This document shows, piece after piece, positions 1 to 11,295 of a stretch of DNA of 64,000 nucleotides. The notes below the pieces were generated by a model. It saw only the letters and a list, made by a program, of their open reading frames with translations. It did not search any database and had not been told where the DNA came from. The stretch is from contig OX422216.1 of assembly GCA_949130495.1 (NCBI GenBank), forward strand, positions 367,746,605-367,810,604. The letters are read 5' to 3'. The DNA is from Sambucus nigra. Lineage: Eukaryota; Streptophyta; Magnoliopsida; Dipsacales; Adoxaceae. The position numbers were made by a program, and so were the translations under genes. Within the stretch, counting starts at the first letter, position 1, and every line of letters begins with the position of its first letter.

Positions 1-721
1 TGTCGGCCTCTGGCCTATCCTTATGTGAATAATCTAAAAATGCATTCCTTCTTAATCAACCAAAGGAACTCGCAGTTAAAACCGTTCGTAAAATTCCTCT
101 ATGAGTAAAATATCCTGCTCCCCCATATGTGGTGACCATCATTATCACCACTACAACATTGCTCCTACTAGTGAAAATCTTCCTCAAATTTTCACATCTA
201 GGTATTTCCATACCCTGCTTTAAGCCCAAGCTCTCGAGCCTTCTACTTCCACTAAGTAGTGATGCACTTACTTTGCACAACCCAGCTTCAACTTATGGTC
301 CTTATCAAAGACCCCTTTCGAACCCTTAACTTTACAGGGTAATTAAACTTGAGTACCACTTTCCACTATAGCAGTACTTGGATGATCATAACTACTATAC
401 TTTAGTAGTCGTTGCAACACTCCTTAACCATTGCCATAGGGGAGTGACCTCTACGGCGGTCCTAGTCCCCCAACTTCTACCAGTCGCCCCAGATAAGCCT
501 CGCCTCCTGTTGTCCTCATCACGACCCTCCTTGGTTGCCCTTCCTCGATCGGCACACGAACCTAGAACGAGCGCGCAAAAGATTTCCATAATCTCATACG
601 ATGGAAGGAGAATGAAAACTCACAAGAGAAATCAACAATCCTAATTCCTGAGGCTCTATATCAAATCGAGAGCAACACTGAAAGCTTAGTACGTCCGCAC
701 AGATTCCTAAGGACACTAGAA
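1..721 (-). other. Decayed leader and gag start of chromovirus H (partial)
   Basis: This stretch lies just inside the primer-binding-site side of LTR H, so it should be the leader and first part of gag of a minus-strand Ty3/gypsy element that runs off the left window edge. Words near 700-735 (cactagaacctgatgctctg) also occur beside the LTR of element B at 45,731-45,752, which supports the placement. The only open stretch worth noting is 589-395 on the minus strand, 64 codons with an Arg/Gly/Asp-rich middle (for example RDEDNRRRG), compatible with a basic gag N-terminus, but I see no gag motif. The placement is fairly safe; any coding call is weak. Confidence 0.45.
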
Positions 722-738
722 CCTGATGCTCTGATATC
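722..738 (-). promoter_or_regulatory. Degraded primer binding site of element H
   Basis: Read on the minus strand the bases next to the LTR are GATATCAGAGCATCAGG. The related element B has TGGTATCAGAGCATCAGG at the same place, the usual match to the 3' end of initiator Met tRNA. In H the first bases, which pair with the tRNA CCA end, are changed, so this copy could no longer prime properly. Confidence 0.7.
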
Positions 739-1673
739 TGAGACACCCCGCCTAATAAAATACATGGCGATCACTCCTATATCAAATTAAAATAGGAGTC
801 GCATACGGATCATTCTTAGCATCACTGTTGAAAATCCATTTTAATTACTAATAATCTATTAGGATGGAGTCAAAATTTTACTTAACTAATATTTTTAAAC
901 CACTATGCAGTTAAAACAACCACACAGTTTATCTAAATGAAACTGAAATGAAATAAAATTACTGAACACTCGGTCAAAATTATACAACCCTATCGAATGC
1001 CGCACAAAAGGCGGTAAAACAATAAGTAAATGCAGTTGGGTTATTAACCCGAATGTGTATACAATACCTCCTATCTAGATTACAAGAATAGAAGCGTCTA
1101 TCGAGAACCTGCATGCATCCACAGCTGCTGTAGCAGACGTCTGACTCGAAAGAAGTGTCATCCAGGCGTCCCTGTGTCTGGACGCCTATATATATATATG
1201 TAATATATATAGCAAGAGAGGAAAAATATAGAAACGGGTCAGAGCCCGAGTTGTGAAAATATTTAGCAAGTGCATAAATGCTTTATTTTTAGAAAAATGT
1301 TTTATCACATATTTAAATTGGTATCTCACTCCCATGAGATACTCCTCACCTCTCTTCTAATAGTGCACACCTAACGCACTTATCTAGAACATTCTAGTTA
1401 AGCTACCCTGCCTAACTAATCCACTTCCCCGGTCTATTAAAAACCTCTACAACCCGAGTACAAAGGTCTAAACTTCTCTCCATTCTCAACACAGCGCAAA
1501 GTTCGTACGTGGGGTGTCTCGCGAAGCGAAATCCAAACAAGGAACCCCCTCGATACACTACTACTTGGCAGGGTTAATGGTAGAGATCCATTAGGCCCGT
1601 AGTACAAAATGAATATATAAATACATACTTATATAAGAATATACATATCATATTCATTCTTATATACATCTAT

Positions 1674-1838
1674 CTCCCGGACTGAGGTTTATTTTATTTT
1701 CATCTTTAATATACACATCCGGATCTAACTCCCGGACTGAGGTGTATTCTATACTTTCCTTTATAAGACACATACAGATCTAACTCCCGGACTGAGTTTT
1801 ATTCTATATTAATTTTTATCTGTTTATTCTCATTAGAG
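1674..1838. repeat. Three-copy 55 bp tandem repeat in LTR H
   Basis: The word ctcccggactgag recurs at 1,674, 1,729 and 1,784, exactly 55 bases apart each time, with the pyrimidine- and AT-rich stretch between also similar. It lies within LTR H, probably in its upstream (U3) half; such direct repeats often act as promoter enhancers in LTRs, but that is inference. Confidence 0.8.
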
Positions 1839-3000
1839 ATTTATATTACATGGTTCTCATACACAAGTAATATACCATGCACACATGCATACAAACCATC
1901 CCAATGATCTCTAACTCGAGGATACGGTCTCATAGTGCCGATCCAAAAATCTGAGTTTACTCATATACCACGGTACCAGTCGAAATCCTCAACAGTCCTG
2001 GTAATAAATACACAACCGTGGGTGCGGTCAGTTTCCCCCTGCAAGTGGAGTTACACACATTTCACTCGAACGTGGGACGATAATGATCTGGGAACTATCT
2101 CTCCCTGCTCCTCGAGCCAGGGGATTCACCCACATCGCGTAACCTCCATGGATCGCACTAGAGAAATATATATAACCTGGATGTTCCATCCCTATACTCA
2201 AAGGGGAAGCCCGTGGAAAGCAGCCATCTAAATGCATACATATCATCACATACAGATACATAAGTATTTATATCATATCATATATATACTTTAATCACAT
2301 AGTATATATATACTATATATTCCTCCTCGAATATATATAAATGGCCATTATTGCCAATCACATCTAGCGATGACCAATAATCCTGAAGATTCTCTCAAAG
2401 AATCATATTCATGCATTCACATACGCATGATACTATACCAAAAGTATTCCCTTAGTTTGATAAGTAATACATACCTTAATCCCATCTAAGGATTTAGTGG
2501 ATATCTCCAATTATACCACTTCTCACTAAGTGAATATATATATCTATATTCCCAATTTCATCCTAATCATCTCGCAGGATTTACCCAACAGTAATCGATA
2601 TAATTATGTTTTCTATACGCATAATGATATAGGCCTAATTGCCCATTGAAATATCCCAGGGATTAATCTTTCTCGAACAACCTTAAATTAAGTAGGCCAT
2701 GGATTCTATTTCCACGAACCCAAGGACTACATCTCGTCCATATAATCAATTAGAGGTCCCCACCCTATTTTAGGAACCCTAAACCTTCTATTTCTACAAT
2801 TTCTCTATTTTTCTCGGAAATATAATTTAAGGGTTACACATTTAAAACTCTCACTTAACCCTCTTAAATTCCTTTAATTGGAGGACTATCTACTTCTAAT
2901 GGATCAATTATGTCATCACATAAATATCCTTGAATCAATACGAATTGGAACTCATCCCATCCAATTAACCCTAAGAGAAATTGTCAAAGTTTCTGAAGGG

Positions 3001-3081
3001 TCGATCGATCGACCCATGGGCCTTGATCGATCGATGGTTCGATCGATCGATCCCCCATGCTCGATCGATCGATCGATCATG
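3001..3081. repeat. Cluster of TCGATCGA palindromic words in LTR H
   Basis: Within about 80 bases there are four runs built of the self-complementary unit GATC/TCGA (at about 3,001, 3,025, 3,040 and 3,061), separated by short spacers containing cccatggg and ccccatg. The block can fold in many alternative hairpins. It sits at a place in LTR H roughly comparable to a different palindrome cluster in LTR B (39,639-39,789). Confidence 0.85.
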
Positions 3082-3954
3082 GCGGGCAGCTTCTTTTCCG
3101 AGAAGCTATTTTGGCCATTAAATATTCTCCCAAGCTTTTGTCTCCTCACCCAACGTCCTAAAACCTTAACCAACAATAAAACACTTATAAAATGGGTTCT
3201 AAACATCCTAGAACCCAAAACCAACAATTAATTTCGATTAAATCCTATGTTTCTCAAATTAGGAAATTATTGGGGTTTATTCGTTTTAACTCCCGAAAAC
3301 CCGTTTTATCCACGAAAACCCAACCCAAAATCTTTAGGGTTTGTTAATACCAACAATGATATGAGATATTTATGCTCAAAAGTAAATAAAGCAAGTGAAC
3401 ACTTGCCTCGTGGATAAAATTCGACGTTCCCGAGTCGAATCCTGCGAAGGTTGGCCGAAATCTCCCTTTTTCCTCTCCCTTTCTTCCTCTCTCTCTTCTC
3501 CTCTTTTCCTTCTCCTTTCTCCATCTCTCCCTCCTTATATAGGGAGAAAAAGGGTTTTAACCCTTAAAACCCAAAAACGACTCGTTTACTCAATTACGAG
3601 TTACTTTTACTCTAAAATTTCCCAAAACTCAATTTCAATCATGGGACACTCTTTTCTGACTATCTCGGCCATTTCGAGACTCACCGGGTAGTCGAAATTT
3701 CCATCCGAGGTACTTGACCACAACTCGCTAATTTAACCCCACACGACTTAATGTGGGTTTTCCAATTAAAATCTTACGTCTTGTCGCTTTACTCAACGTC
3801 GACAGGTAATTAAAATACTTCGACATATTTACTTAATCCCAAAAATAAATATATCACCCATTGACAATCATCTAATCCTTGAAAATCCCAAAAATTACTA
3901 TTCCGAAAAATTCCCCAAATTTCCAATTTACACCCAATTATGGAATTTAATTAT

Positions 3955-4467
3955 CTCCAAGAGTACAAGTTGTTACATGAGGATTGCTCGAAGGAATTAG
4001 AGGGGCTCCAAGCTTACCTCAGCACACCACCCTTGCTCATAATACCCCAAGAGAACGGTTGTTTGTACCTATACCTCATAGTTTCCATCCATGCTTTGAG
4101 TTCTATGCTGGTATGCGAAAGAACGGGTATCCAGCACCCAGTCTATTACGCGAGCAAGACTCTTTTGGACGCCGAACAATGATACCTACCATTGGAAAAT
4201 CTCACCTTTGCGCTAGTGGTAGCCGCAAGAAAATTGAAACATGACTTCGAATCCCACTCCAGTATTGTACTTACATCCCACCCTCTCAGAGCAATATTAC
4301 GAAAAGCGGACCTGTCTAGAAAATTATCAAACCGATCAGTCGAGCTTGAGCGATTTAACATTCAGTTCGAGCCAAGGAATGCCATTAAAGGACATATCCT
4401 CGCCGAATTCATTGTGGAATTTATAGGAGAACATCCTCGCGACCAACCCCAAACTAGTCATCAGTAA
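3955..4467 (+). pseudogene. Tat pol: end of RT and first RNase H
   Basis: The reading frame carries LQAYLSTPPLL, the connection after the RT thumb, then the RNase H-like block with YYASKTLLDAEQ and TSHPLRAILRKADLSRKLSNR, then LAEFIVEF. This order is diagnostic for gypsy pol of the Tat lineage. A TGA at about 4,180 replaces the arginine codon expected in AEQRYLPL, a CGA to TGA change. The frame starts inside the domain, so the copy is truncated at the left. Confidence 0.85.
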
Positions 4468-4487
4468 GAAGTTCCCTCAACATTAGG

Positions 4488-4950
4488 AATATGGAGATTT
4501 TTCATTGATAGCGCCTCCAATTCAAAGGGGGAAGGAGTAGGCATCGTGCCGATTACCCCTGAAGATGTAATCCTCGAGCAAGGGATCAGTCTTGGATTTG
4601 AAGCCTCCAATAACGAAGAAGAATATGAAGCACTGATAGCAGGCCTACAGAAGGCACATGCATTGGGAGCAAAGAAGCTCCAAGTGTTCGGTGAATCATA
4701 GTTGGCCTCCAACCATATAAGTTGTGATTTAAATGCTAGGGATGAGAGGATGGAAGCCTACCTTGCCACAGCCAAAAAATTGATGGCCAACTTCGAACAA
4801 GTCACCGTCCAACAGTTTCCCAAAGGACATAACAACCATGTTGATGCCCTAGCAGCCTTAAGCTCATCGATCAATTCTGATTTGAAGAGAACAATTTCGA
4901 TTGACTTTCTCACCCAGCCAAGCATCAACGAGATCGATTAACTGCCAAAC
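4488..4950 (+). pseudogene. Tat pol: second (archaeal-type) RNase H
   Basis: Tat elements carry an additional RNase H after the first. Here FFIDSASNSKGEG holds the first catalytic Asp and NNEEEYEALIAGL the Glu. The third motif, normally GDSQLV, reads GES-stop-L at about 4,693-4,702: Asp became Glu and the following Gln codon became TAG. The tail GHNNHVDALAALSS keeps the last Asp. Role in a live element: removal of RNA from the RNA-DNA hybrid during reverse transcription. This copy cannot be made as one protein. Confidence 0.82.
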
Positions 4951-6225
4951 GTGGGACATGTTCTTCAGATTGAGACAACCCCCAGTTGGATTGACCCCTT
5001 AAAGGATTATTTGAAAGACGATGCACTACCAGACGATAAAAAGACCGCTCATCGGATAAGAGTCAAATCTTCTCTCTTTCACTTATCTTCTGAGGGAAAA
5101 CTGTACAAGAGATCTTTCACTGGTTCTTATCTCCAATGCGTTCACCCGAAGGACATCGAGCAAGCTCTTCACGAACTCCATAAGGGAATCTGCGGGAGTC
5201 ACATTGGGGGCAGGTCGCTAGCTTTCTGAGTAATGAAATAAAGATATTGGTGGCCATACATGCAGAATGACATTGGAGCCTATGCTCACAAATGCAAAAA
5301 TGCCAACTTCACGCTCCTATGGTTCACCAGTCAGCCAGTGACCTGAAGTCACTCATCAGCCCATGCCCTTTCACCTAATGGGGAATGGACATCGTAGGCC
5401 CTGTTCCTACTGCAACCGATAATCGCAAGTACCTATTAGTCGCAATAGAGTACTTTACTAAATGGATAAAGGCAGAGCTGGTGGAAAATATTAAAGATCC
5501 AGACATGATAATATTCATATGGAGGAACATTGTCACTCATTTTGGGATCCCCAAGACCATCATCACTGATAACAAAACCCAGTTTGAAAGTGACCTCTTT
5601 TGGGGTTTCTATAGTGACCACGGGATCAAGCGCTACTACAGTTCTATAGCATAACCTCAGAGTAACGGACAAGCCGAAGCTTCCGAAAAAATAGTGATCG
5701 ATGGATTGAAGAAGCTCTTGGCGAGAGCTAAAGGGGCATGGGTAAATGAATTACCCCACATCCTATGGGCTTATCGCACTACCCCATGATAAGCAACTGG
5801 GGAAACCCCGTTCACACTAACATATGGTATGGAGGTAGTCATCCCCTTGGAATTTGGCCTCCCTATCATGATATCCATCCTGGTTGACCAAGGCCAGAAC
5901 GACGAAGCATTGCTCGCTGAACTTAACCTAGCTGAAGAACGAAGAGAGTTGGATCTGGTGAAACTAGAAGGTTATCAACAACAGCTAGCAAGGCACTACA
6001 ATAAGAAGATCAATCCAAAATCATTCCATGTTGGGGAATACATCCTAAGGAATGTTCTTGGTAGCGTTGTAAAACCCATCGAATGGCAAGTTAGGACCAA
6101 ACTGGGAGGGACCATTCAAGTTGATAATAGACGACCTACAAGGAGCCTAACACTTAGAAATGATGGAAGGAAGGGAGATACCTAGAGCTTGGAATGCAGA
6201 CAACTTGAAGAAATTCTACTTCTAG
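4951..6225 (+). pseudogene. Tat pol: integrase
   Basis: The N-terminal zinc region keeps two His (ALHELHKG and GSHIGG) and one Cys, but the second Cys of the CxxC pair is lost (HKCKNANF). The catalytic core begins near 5,380 with WGMDIVGP (Asp 1), continues with IITDNKTQF (Asp 2) and NGQAEASEK (Glu), so all three catalytic residues are visible, but the frame has stops at about 5,652 and 5,789-5,793 and a frameshift before 5,380. The C-terminal part ends with the typical Tat sequence PRAWNADNLKKFYF near 6,180-6,225. The integrase would insert the cDNA copy; here it is dead. Confidence 0.87.
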
Positions 6226-6697
6226 TTTTTCTCCTTTAATTTTTTTACTTCAGTGTTGAAATTTTTAACTCATTTCTGATTAATAAAAAAACTTTGGCAA
6301 TGGCATTCTATGAAGTTTTGAAATAGATTGTGATTCATGCACCTATTCTAAGTTACAGGTTCCCCCCTTAACTCACAAAACTAAGATTACGAGATGCGTA
6401 TTAAAGGAGGGTCAGTATGTAATAACCCTCCTCAGGCCTTCGTCATGAAACACATACGACATCCTAGCATGGCCCCTGGCAATATATGAAGCCCTACAGG
6501 GGACCCTTAGGTAACATGACCAACCCAGGTTGGTCGCCAACATTATTTGGCTCAAAAATCCTGCTCGGATGGAACATCCAATGCCAGGTGTATCCTTGCC
6601 ATTGCCACACTTAGGCCTAAGGAAGTGTGACGACACGACCTAAAAGGTAAAGTAAGGCAGAATGGTATAATGAAAGCATAATGGACTGGGGGGAGAC
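6226..6697 (+). other. Non-coding tail after Tat pol of element G
   Basis: After the pol stop comes an AT-rich stretch with an ATTAATAAAA word near 6,280 that could serve as a polyadenylation signal, then a purine tract and an LTR-like TGTAATAACCC start, then unique-looking sequence up to the target site of solo LTR M. No open frame in it resembles a known protein; the minus-strand frame at 6,412-6,636 has no recognisable motif. Confidence 0.6.
6403..6420 (+). promoter_or_regulatory. Polypurine-tract-like site, uncertain
   Basis: AAAGGAGGGTCAGTA is followed by TGTAATAACCCTCC, which resembles a polypurine tract next to an LTR start. However, the sequence downstream lacks the R/U5 signature, which is instead found at 12,710-12,770 beyond the antisense gene. 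It may be a relic tract of another element, a second plus-strand priming site, or simply an inverted repeat (GGAGGGT...AACCCTCC). Confidence 0.3.
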
Positions 6698-8708
6698 TGA
6701 AAATATGTTACTAAAGACGTTTATTAAAAATAAACTATTTAAGTAACTCCGAGCTATTTTTTGAAGAAACTCTTTTCTTAAAAATCAAAACTATTTGAAC
6801 ACAAGATGTGTTTAACAAAACAGTATGTACGAGATCTATTCAAGATTTGACTAACAGGTTTATGAAACAGTTTAAACAAACTTTAAACTCAGCACAACCA
6901 AGAATGAGATGAGGAGATGTAAAAAGATTAAGTTCACAATTTTTTACATGGTAAAACTCACCAATTGAGGAAACATCCATGACTCCCTCTACGGAGTAAA
7001 ATGAAAAATCCACTAAAACAAATTTATGAGTTACAAACTATATAACTAACATGCATACAACTCAGACCTATATAATTTTAGGAATGTACCCTCTGGTGTC
7101 CTTATAACTTCTCTGCAGTTCTGATTGTAGATGTTGTTCTCCCAGTTTGTTAACTTCTGATTTGTTCCAACACTTTACGTTGACTCTTGTTCACAAGATC
7201 TTATTACCAACACTTTTCATGTTGTAGGGTGAAAGTGTTTGTGGAGTTTCTCTCTAACACATGCATGCACACACTCACACTTATTAAGTACAAAGAGTCC
7301 TAGAAAATTACATATAAGGCTATATGCAGTGATTTTTCTTTTTCTCTCTTCTCACAAAACTTTGAACCTGTTTGACCTTTAAATCAATCCCAGAATCTAA
7401 GGATATCTTGCTTAGAAGACAGTCAAGATCTTAATCAATCTCTAAGTTTTGAAAAGATTTTCGAGATTGAAAACCTCCAAGTGTGATTCCAAACTAGGTC
7501 AAAGGTTTAGTTTTAAGAGAACTAGAAACAGAAAACATTTATTATTGATTTCAAAGTTAAAAGCAATTTTCAGAAAAGAATCAATAATATATTTCTCAAG
7601 ATGAGAAATAAAACATGTAGATCTAAGTGTGATGTAACATGCAAAACATAGATCTGAAATTTCTATGAAGAAGAAAATAGATCTAAGTAAACAGTTTAAG
7701 TTGGGAACAAGATCTAACGAAAAAGAGGTTACAGCAACACAAATATCTCTCATAAACTCAAGAACACTCAGGGTAGTGTTTTGGATATGTAGGAGTTTTT
7801 GTGGAGTGTTTGGTTTGAAAGTGGATTGACGAACAGGGGTTAGGGTTAGGGTTTCTAACTCTCTTTCTTTATTTCTGGTTTTTCTCTTTTCTCTCTTTTC
7901 TCTCTCTTCTCTCTACTCTCTCTTTTTTTTACTCTCAGGAATGAACTGGCCAAAAGTCTTAGACGATTGAGAGGAGGGTCCCTTTTGTAGGACAAAGAGA
8001 AGGATCGAGAAGCAGGTTCAAAAACAAGGGTCAGGATTAAGTCAAGCTGGATTGACTTAAATCCAAGGGCTCACAGAAAGCGATGATTAATAGTCACCTG
8101 ATTGGTTCAGGAGGGATACACAGGGATTACCAAAGAAAGAATGCAGGTCGTTGATAAAGTTTGATCCAACGGTTGTAAAGATACGCGATTGTATACTCAG
8201 TAAAGAAACACAAAATGCACCAATCAGCAAGAAACATGTGTTGATCAGTAAGGCGTTATAAAATGCGCTTCTAAAAGTAATTACAACCACACCCTGAATT
8301 CTCTGTCGCTTTTTGGTTTCTACCCAAACCAACTTTAAGCCAATAAACCCTTTAAACCACAATTATAGATTGAACCCACAAACTTTTAAAACCTAGTTTA
8401 ATTAAAAAAACCTTTATTAAAAAATGTTTATAAAATCCCAAAAAATATTTAAAAATCAAATTTAGGGATTTAAACATACTTAACATATATACACACATAA
8501 ATATGCAATATGATATGTTTATGTGCATTCTACTGTGTGTGAGTGTTGGTAATTTGGTCTTGATCACTACAAGATAAATGAATGAAATAGTAATCCAATC
8601 TCTGAGGTTCATTGGTTTCTAGGATAGACATAATTTTGTCTTAATTTCCAAAATAGATGAACTCTTATACAATATAGACTCAAGTGAGTCAAGAGTATAA
8701 GGGCTTCA
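6698..8708 (-). mobile_element. Copia solo LTR M (about 2.0 kb)
   Basis: The ends are TG...CA (TGAAAATATG at the left, GGGCTTCA at the right) and it aligns along its length with the copia LTRs at 16,608-18,536 and 34,319-36,227: shared blocks are the hairpin at 6,982-6,997, the ACGTTGACTC word near 7,168, the ACACATGCATGCA block near 7,258, the CTCT-rich tract at 7,858-7,940 and the ACTCAAGTGAGTCAAGAGTAT end near 8,680. No primer binding site lies to the left and no clear polypurine tract to the right, so it is a solo LTR left by recombination. The flanks GAGAC (6,693-6,697) and GATAC (8,709-8,713) match at four of five bases, a plausible aged target duplication. Confidence 0.8.
6982..6997 (-). 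promoter_or_regulatory. Conserved hairpin in copia LTR M
   Basis: ACTCC-CTCTAC-GGAGT forms a perfect five-pair stem with a six-base loop. The same hairpin occurs at the corresponding place in LTRs D and K, in K with every stem pair changed but still paired. Confidence 0.6.
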
Positions 8709-8713
8709 GATAC

Positions 8714-9720
8714 TCACTTAACAAACCAACTCTGCCTACGTCAAGTCTAGTCAACTAGAAAAGCCCAAGATGGTTGAACAAGCAATCAATGAAGTAAAAA
8801 ATACACAACATATGTTTAGTAGTAAAATTTCCTAAAATATAACTATTTTATTACATATTTACATATACAAAGAGTTACATATGATGAGTAAAGTAAATCC
8901 TAATGAGGATTAGGTCGCGGAGCAAGAAATTCAGCCACTTGTGGTCTTCGACCGTCATCTGGGTGAGGAGCTAATTCCTCCTCGACTTCATTTGAATCTG
9001 GTTCCACAAGCTTCCTTGGGATGGCATCTATAGGAACCCTTCGATCATCTCTACTGAATGGGTTTGGCATCAAAGTTGAGGTGGGATATCTCATGATGAT
9101 ACTAGAGGATAGAGTTCATATGTACCTGTAACTCCCTAAGAGCATTTAACCATCCTCTAATGAAAGATAACTCCTCAAACTCCCTTAACTTCGGAGGAGC
9201 ATTGGTCCATCCCTGGTCTTAACCATCATCCCACACCTACCGAGGAACTTTCTTGAACAGGTGCCTCAGCGAGGTAACATCTCTTTGAAGACCGAAAGCT
9301 ATCACATATTCCCTATGAACATCATCCTGAAGATCAGTAATCTCCCTAGCTGAGCCACTGTCGTTAGTATCAGCTTGCGGACTGACCGATGAAGAGGAAC
9401 CACATAGAACTCGAGGGTCAATGCTCCGTGCATTCTCCCTAACTCGCGAGACTTCTCTTCGTAAAGCATCATTCTCTTGTTGAAGTACCTCTCTAACTTG
9501 ATTAACTTCGGAGGCATCCAGAAGCTTGGACTTCAAAGCATCCAATTCTTCTTGAACATAAGCGCCGACCTCCTCCATCTCCTGGAGCCTATCCTTCAGC
9601 TTGGCTACGATATCCGACTGGTCCTTATACTCTTGGTTCATCAACCTAAGAGATTTGTAAATTCTTATAAAAGCACGACGAACTCGATTGTTCGCATCAG
9701 GACCAATAATTTGTCCTAAC
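8714..9720 (-). pseudogene. Coiled-coil protein relic, antisense to element G
   Basis: Two open blocks read on the minus strand. Codons from 9,644 to 9,237 give a clear coiled coil rich in Glu, Lys, Leu and Val (for example KLKDRLQEMEEVGAYVQEEL and VLQQENDALRREVSRVRE), followed by a Ser/Asp-rich stretch. The block from 9,094 to 8,900 is Pro/Asp/Glu-rich and ends ...EFLAPRPNPH-stop. Both resemble the distal half of the Tat antisense accessory protein, yet a separate C-terminal end of such a protein already occurs at 9,929. This is therefore either a duplicated tail or part of a second, overlapping Tat relic. I do not recognise a named family for it. Confidence 0.5.
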
Positions 9721-10775
9721 TGAGAGGAAGCAGGAATATACTCCTCAACATCAATGAGATATAAACCATATAATCATCAAAGAACGAATACATCAGTACG
9801 GGGAAGGGAGTAAAATTTCATTTCATTAAAAGAAAGTTCAAGTACATGAGCTAAAAGAAAGAGCAACTGAAATACAAAAAATACAAAAAGATCCCTAAAG
9901 TAGACTAGATGACCAGCTCAGGCTGCTCTTAGGACGCTGGATGCTTGCCCTTATCTGCAGCAGTCCTAGGTACACCTCCCTTAGGTGGAGAAGTCACTGT
10001 CCCTTGATCAAGGGGATCATCAGCAGAAGTGGTCTGAACAGATGGAGCACCTTCATTGGGAGAAGGAGGGGGCATCTCATCCACAAAAGGCTTAGGGCCA
10101 GGGTCATGCTCATCAAAGAGGGTGGAATCGATATCCACCTCGGCAGTGAGTAAGGCTTTATCCTAACCCTTTTGAAGTTTAAACGATCAATGTAGCTAAT
10201 CTGAGTATGATCATCCTCATACTTTGTGACCCATTCGACTTTATACGAACTCTCTTTAAGGGTGGAAGCCTTGAATTCCACCTTTTTCACCTTCTCAGTA
10301 AGAACCTTGTTCTCCTTAACCACCACCAATTTTCTCGTGCAGACTAAGTCATAAGACTGCCTCAGCTCGTCGAGCTCCTTGGACGTCGTCTCCTTTACCT
10401 AGTTATCTTTGGCCAAGGCAAGGTCGGAAGCCTTCTGAGTAACGTCAGCATCTTTCAAACTCCCCTCCAGCTCGACATTCTTCCTCGCCAACTCATCCTG
10501 GCTGTGATAGAGGATGGTAAAATTAGATACGAACTGCAGAAAGAAAAAAGAACATTAAAAGAAGGGCTAAAAAAATAGAGAAGAAAAAGATAGACTTACC
10601 AAGGCTAGCCCCTGACTTGCCTTCAGGGCTAACCGGTTAGTCCCCATCGACCTCTGGCGATCAGTTGGTAAAAGTGTTCTCTCGAGAACTGTCGGAGCTA
10701 ATTGGTGGGAGAGGGAAATAGAAGCCCCCTCAGCCAAGGTAGATACGGGAACCAGAGACTGCTTTGCCTTGGTCC

Positions 10776-10822
10776 TCACTTCTTATCTTCTCCTCTCTCC
10801 TTCTTCTTCCTCTCTTTTTCTT

Positions 10823-10870
<48 letters not shown>

Positions 10871-11205
10871 GCACATCCTCTTTCTTCTTCCTCTCCTGCT
10901 CATAAGCAATAGTCTGAGAGCCAGTAGCAGTATCCCCACTCCTAAATTTCTTTTTCTTCAACCTACGAGCAAGCAGCACATTATCTTCATCATCACCCCG
11001 GATCATATTTTTCTTTGGTGGAGCCATAGCTTCCTCGCTGTAGCTATCCGAGGAGTCCTCTAAGTCTCCCAGAACCTCTGAACCTCCCTCCGAACTGGAA
11101 GAATCTTCATCGCTTGAGCTCGCCTCACTATAATCACCTTCAGCTCGACCCCTGCCAGTTCCCTCACTCTCTTCCCCAGAACTGCTTTTCGCCTCATCCA
11201 ATTGA
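10776..11205 (-). pseudogene. Acidic low-complexity region of the accessory gene
   Basis: The frame is dense in Ser, Glu and Asp (SSSGEESEGTG, EASSSDEDSSSSEGGSE), then shifts to a basic stretch (RRLKKKKFRS) that could act as a nuclear localisation signal, and ends in an Arg-Glu run that is only the translation of the TC microsatellite at 10,827-10,866. Upstream the same frame stays open through QLGITEEVVIDPIQL, so it belongs to the accessory gene rather than starting at its first Met. Confidence 0.55.
10827..10866. repeat. (TC)20 microsatellite
   Basis: Forty bases of uninterrupted TC, set in a wider pyrimidine tract (10,790-10,870) within the antisense accessory gene. Confidence 0.97.
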
Positions 11206-11295
11206 ATGGGGTCAATAACAACCTCTTCTGTGATACCTAGCTGGGGAATATATCCATAGGACTGGAAATAAAGTTGGACCCAATATTCTTATACT

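Larger units (their letters stand above)
739..3932 (-). mobile_element. 5' LTR of chromovirus H (about 3.2 kb)
   Basis: The ends are TG...CA: on the minus strand the LTR opens TGTAAATTGG and closes GGGGTGTCTCA, matching the termini of element B (TGTAATACC and GGGTGTCACA). Patches inside also match B's LTRs, for example gggtcagagccc near 1,235 and the CTCCTCACCTCTC block near 1,343. Overall it is a distinct, more diverged family with a longer LTR than B (2.9 kb). It contains a three-copy 55 bp repeat and a cluster of TCGATCGA words, listed separately. The right edge abuts a truncated Tat pol at 3,933; the left-hand target duplication lies outside the window and cannot be tested. The small open frames inside it on either strand look accidental. 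Confidence 0.75.

Noticed and set aside
378..644. Plus-strand frame of 88 codons at the left edge
   Set aside because: It overlaps the leader of element H on the other strand and has no domain; low-complexity Leu/Pro/Ser.
2878..3231. 117-codon frame with Ile-Asp-Arg-Ser repeats
   Set aside because: The repeats are only the translation of the TCGATCGA cluster in LTR H.
3395..3691. 98-codon Ser/Leu/Pro-rich frame
   Set aside because: A pyrimidine-rich part of LTR H; no homology seen.
6418..6697. 3' LTR of element G starting at TGTAATAACCC
   Set aside because: The R/U5 signature and TATA-like box are found at 12,435-12,846 beyond the antisense gene, as in F; kept only as an uncertain polypurine-like site.
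10776..10905. Arg-Glu repeat protein and Ser/Leu-rich plus-strand frames
   Set aside because: They are translations of the (TC)20 microsatellite and the pyrimidine tract around it.
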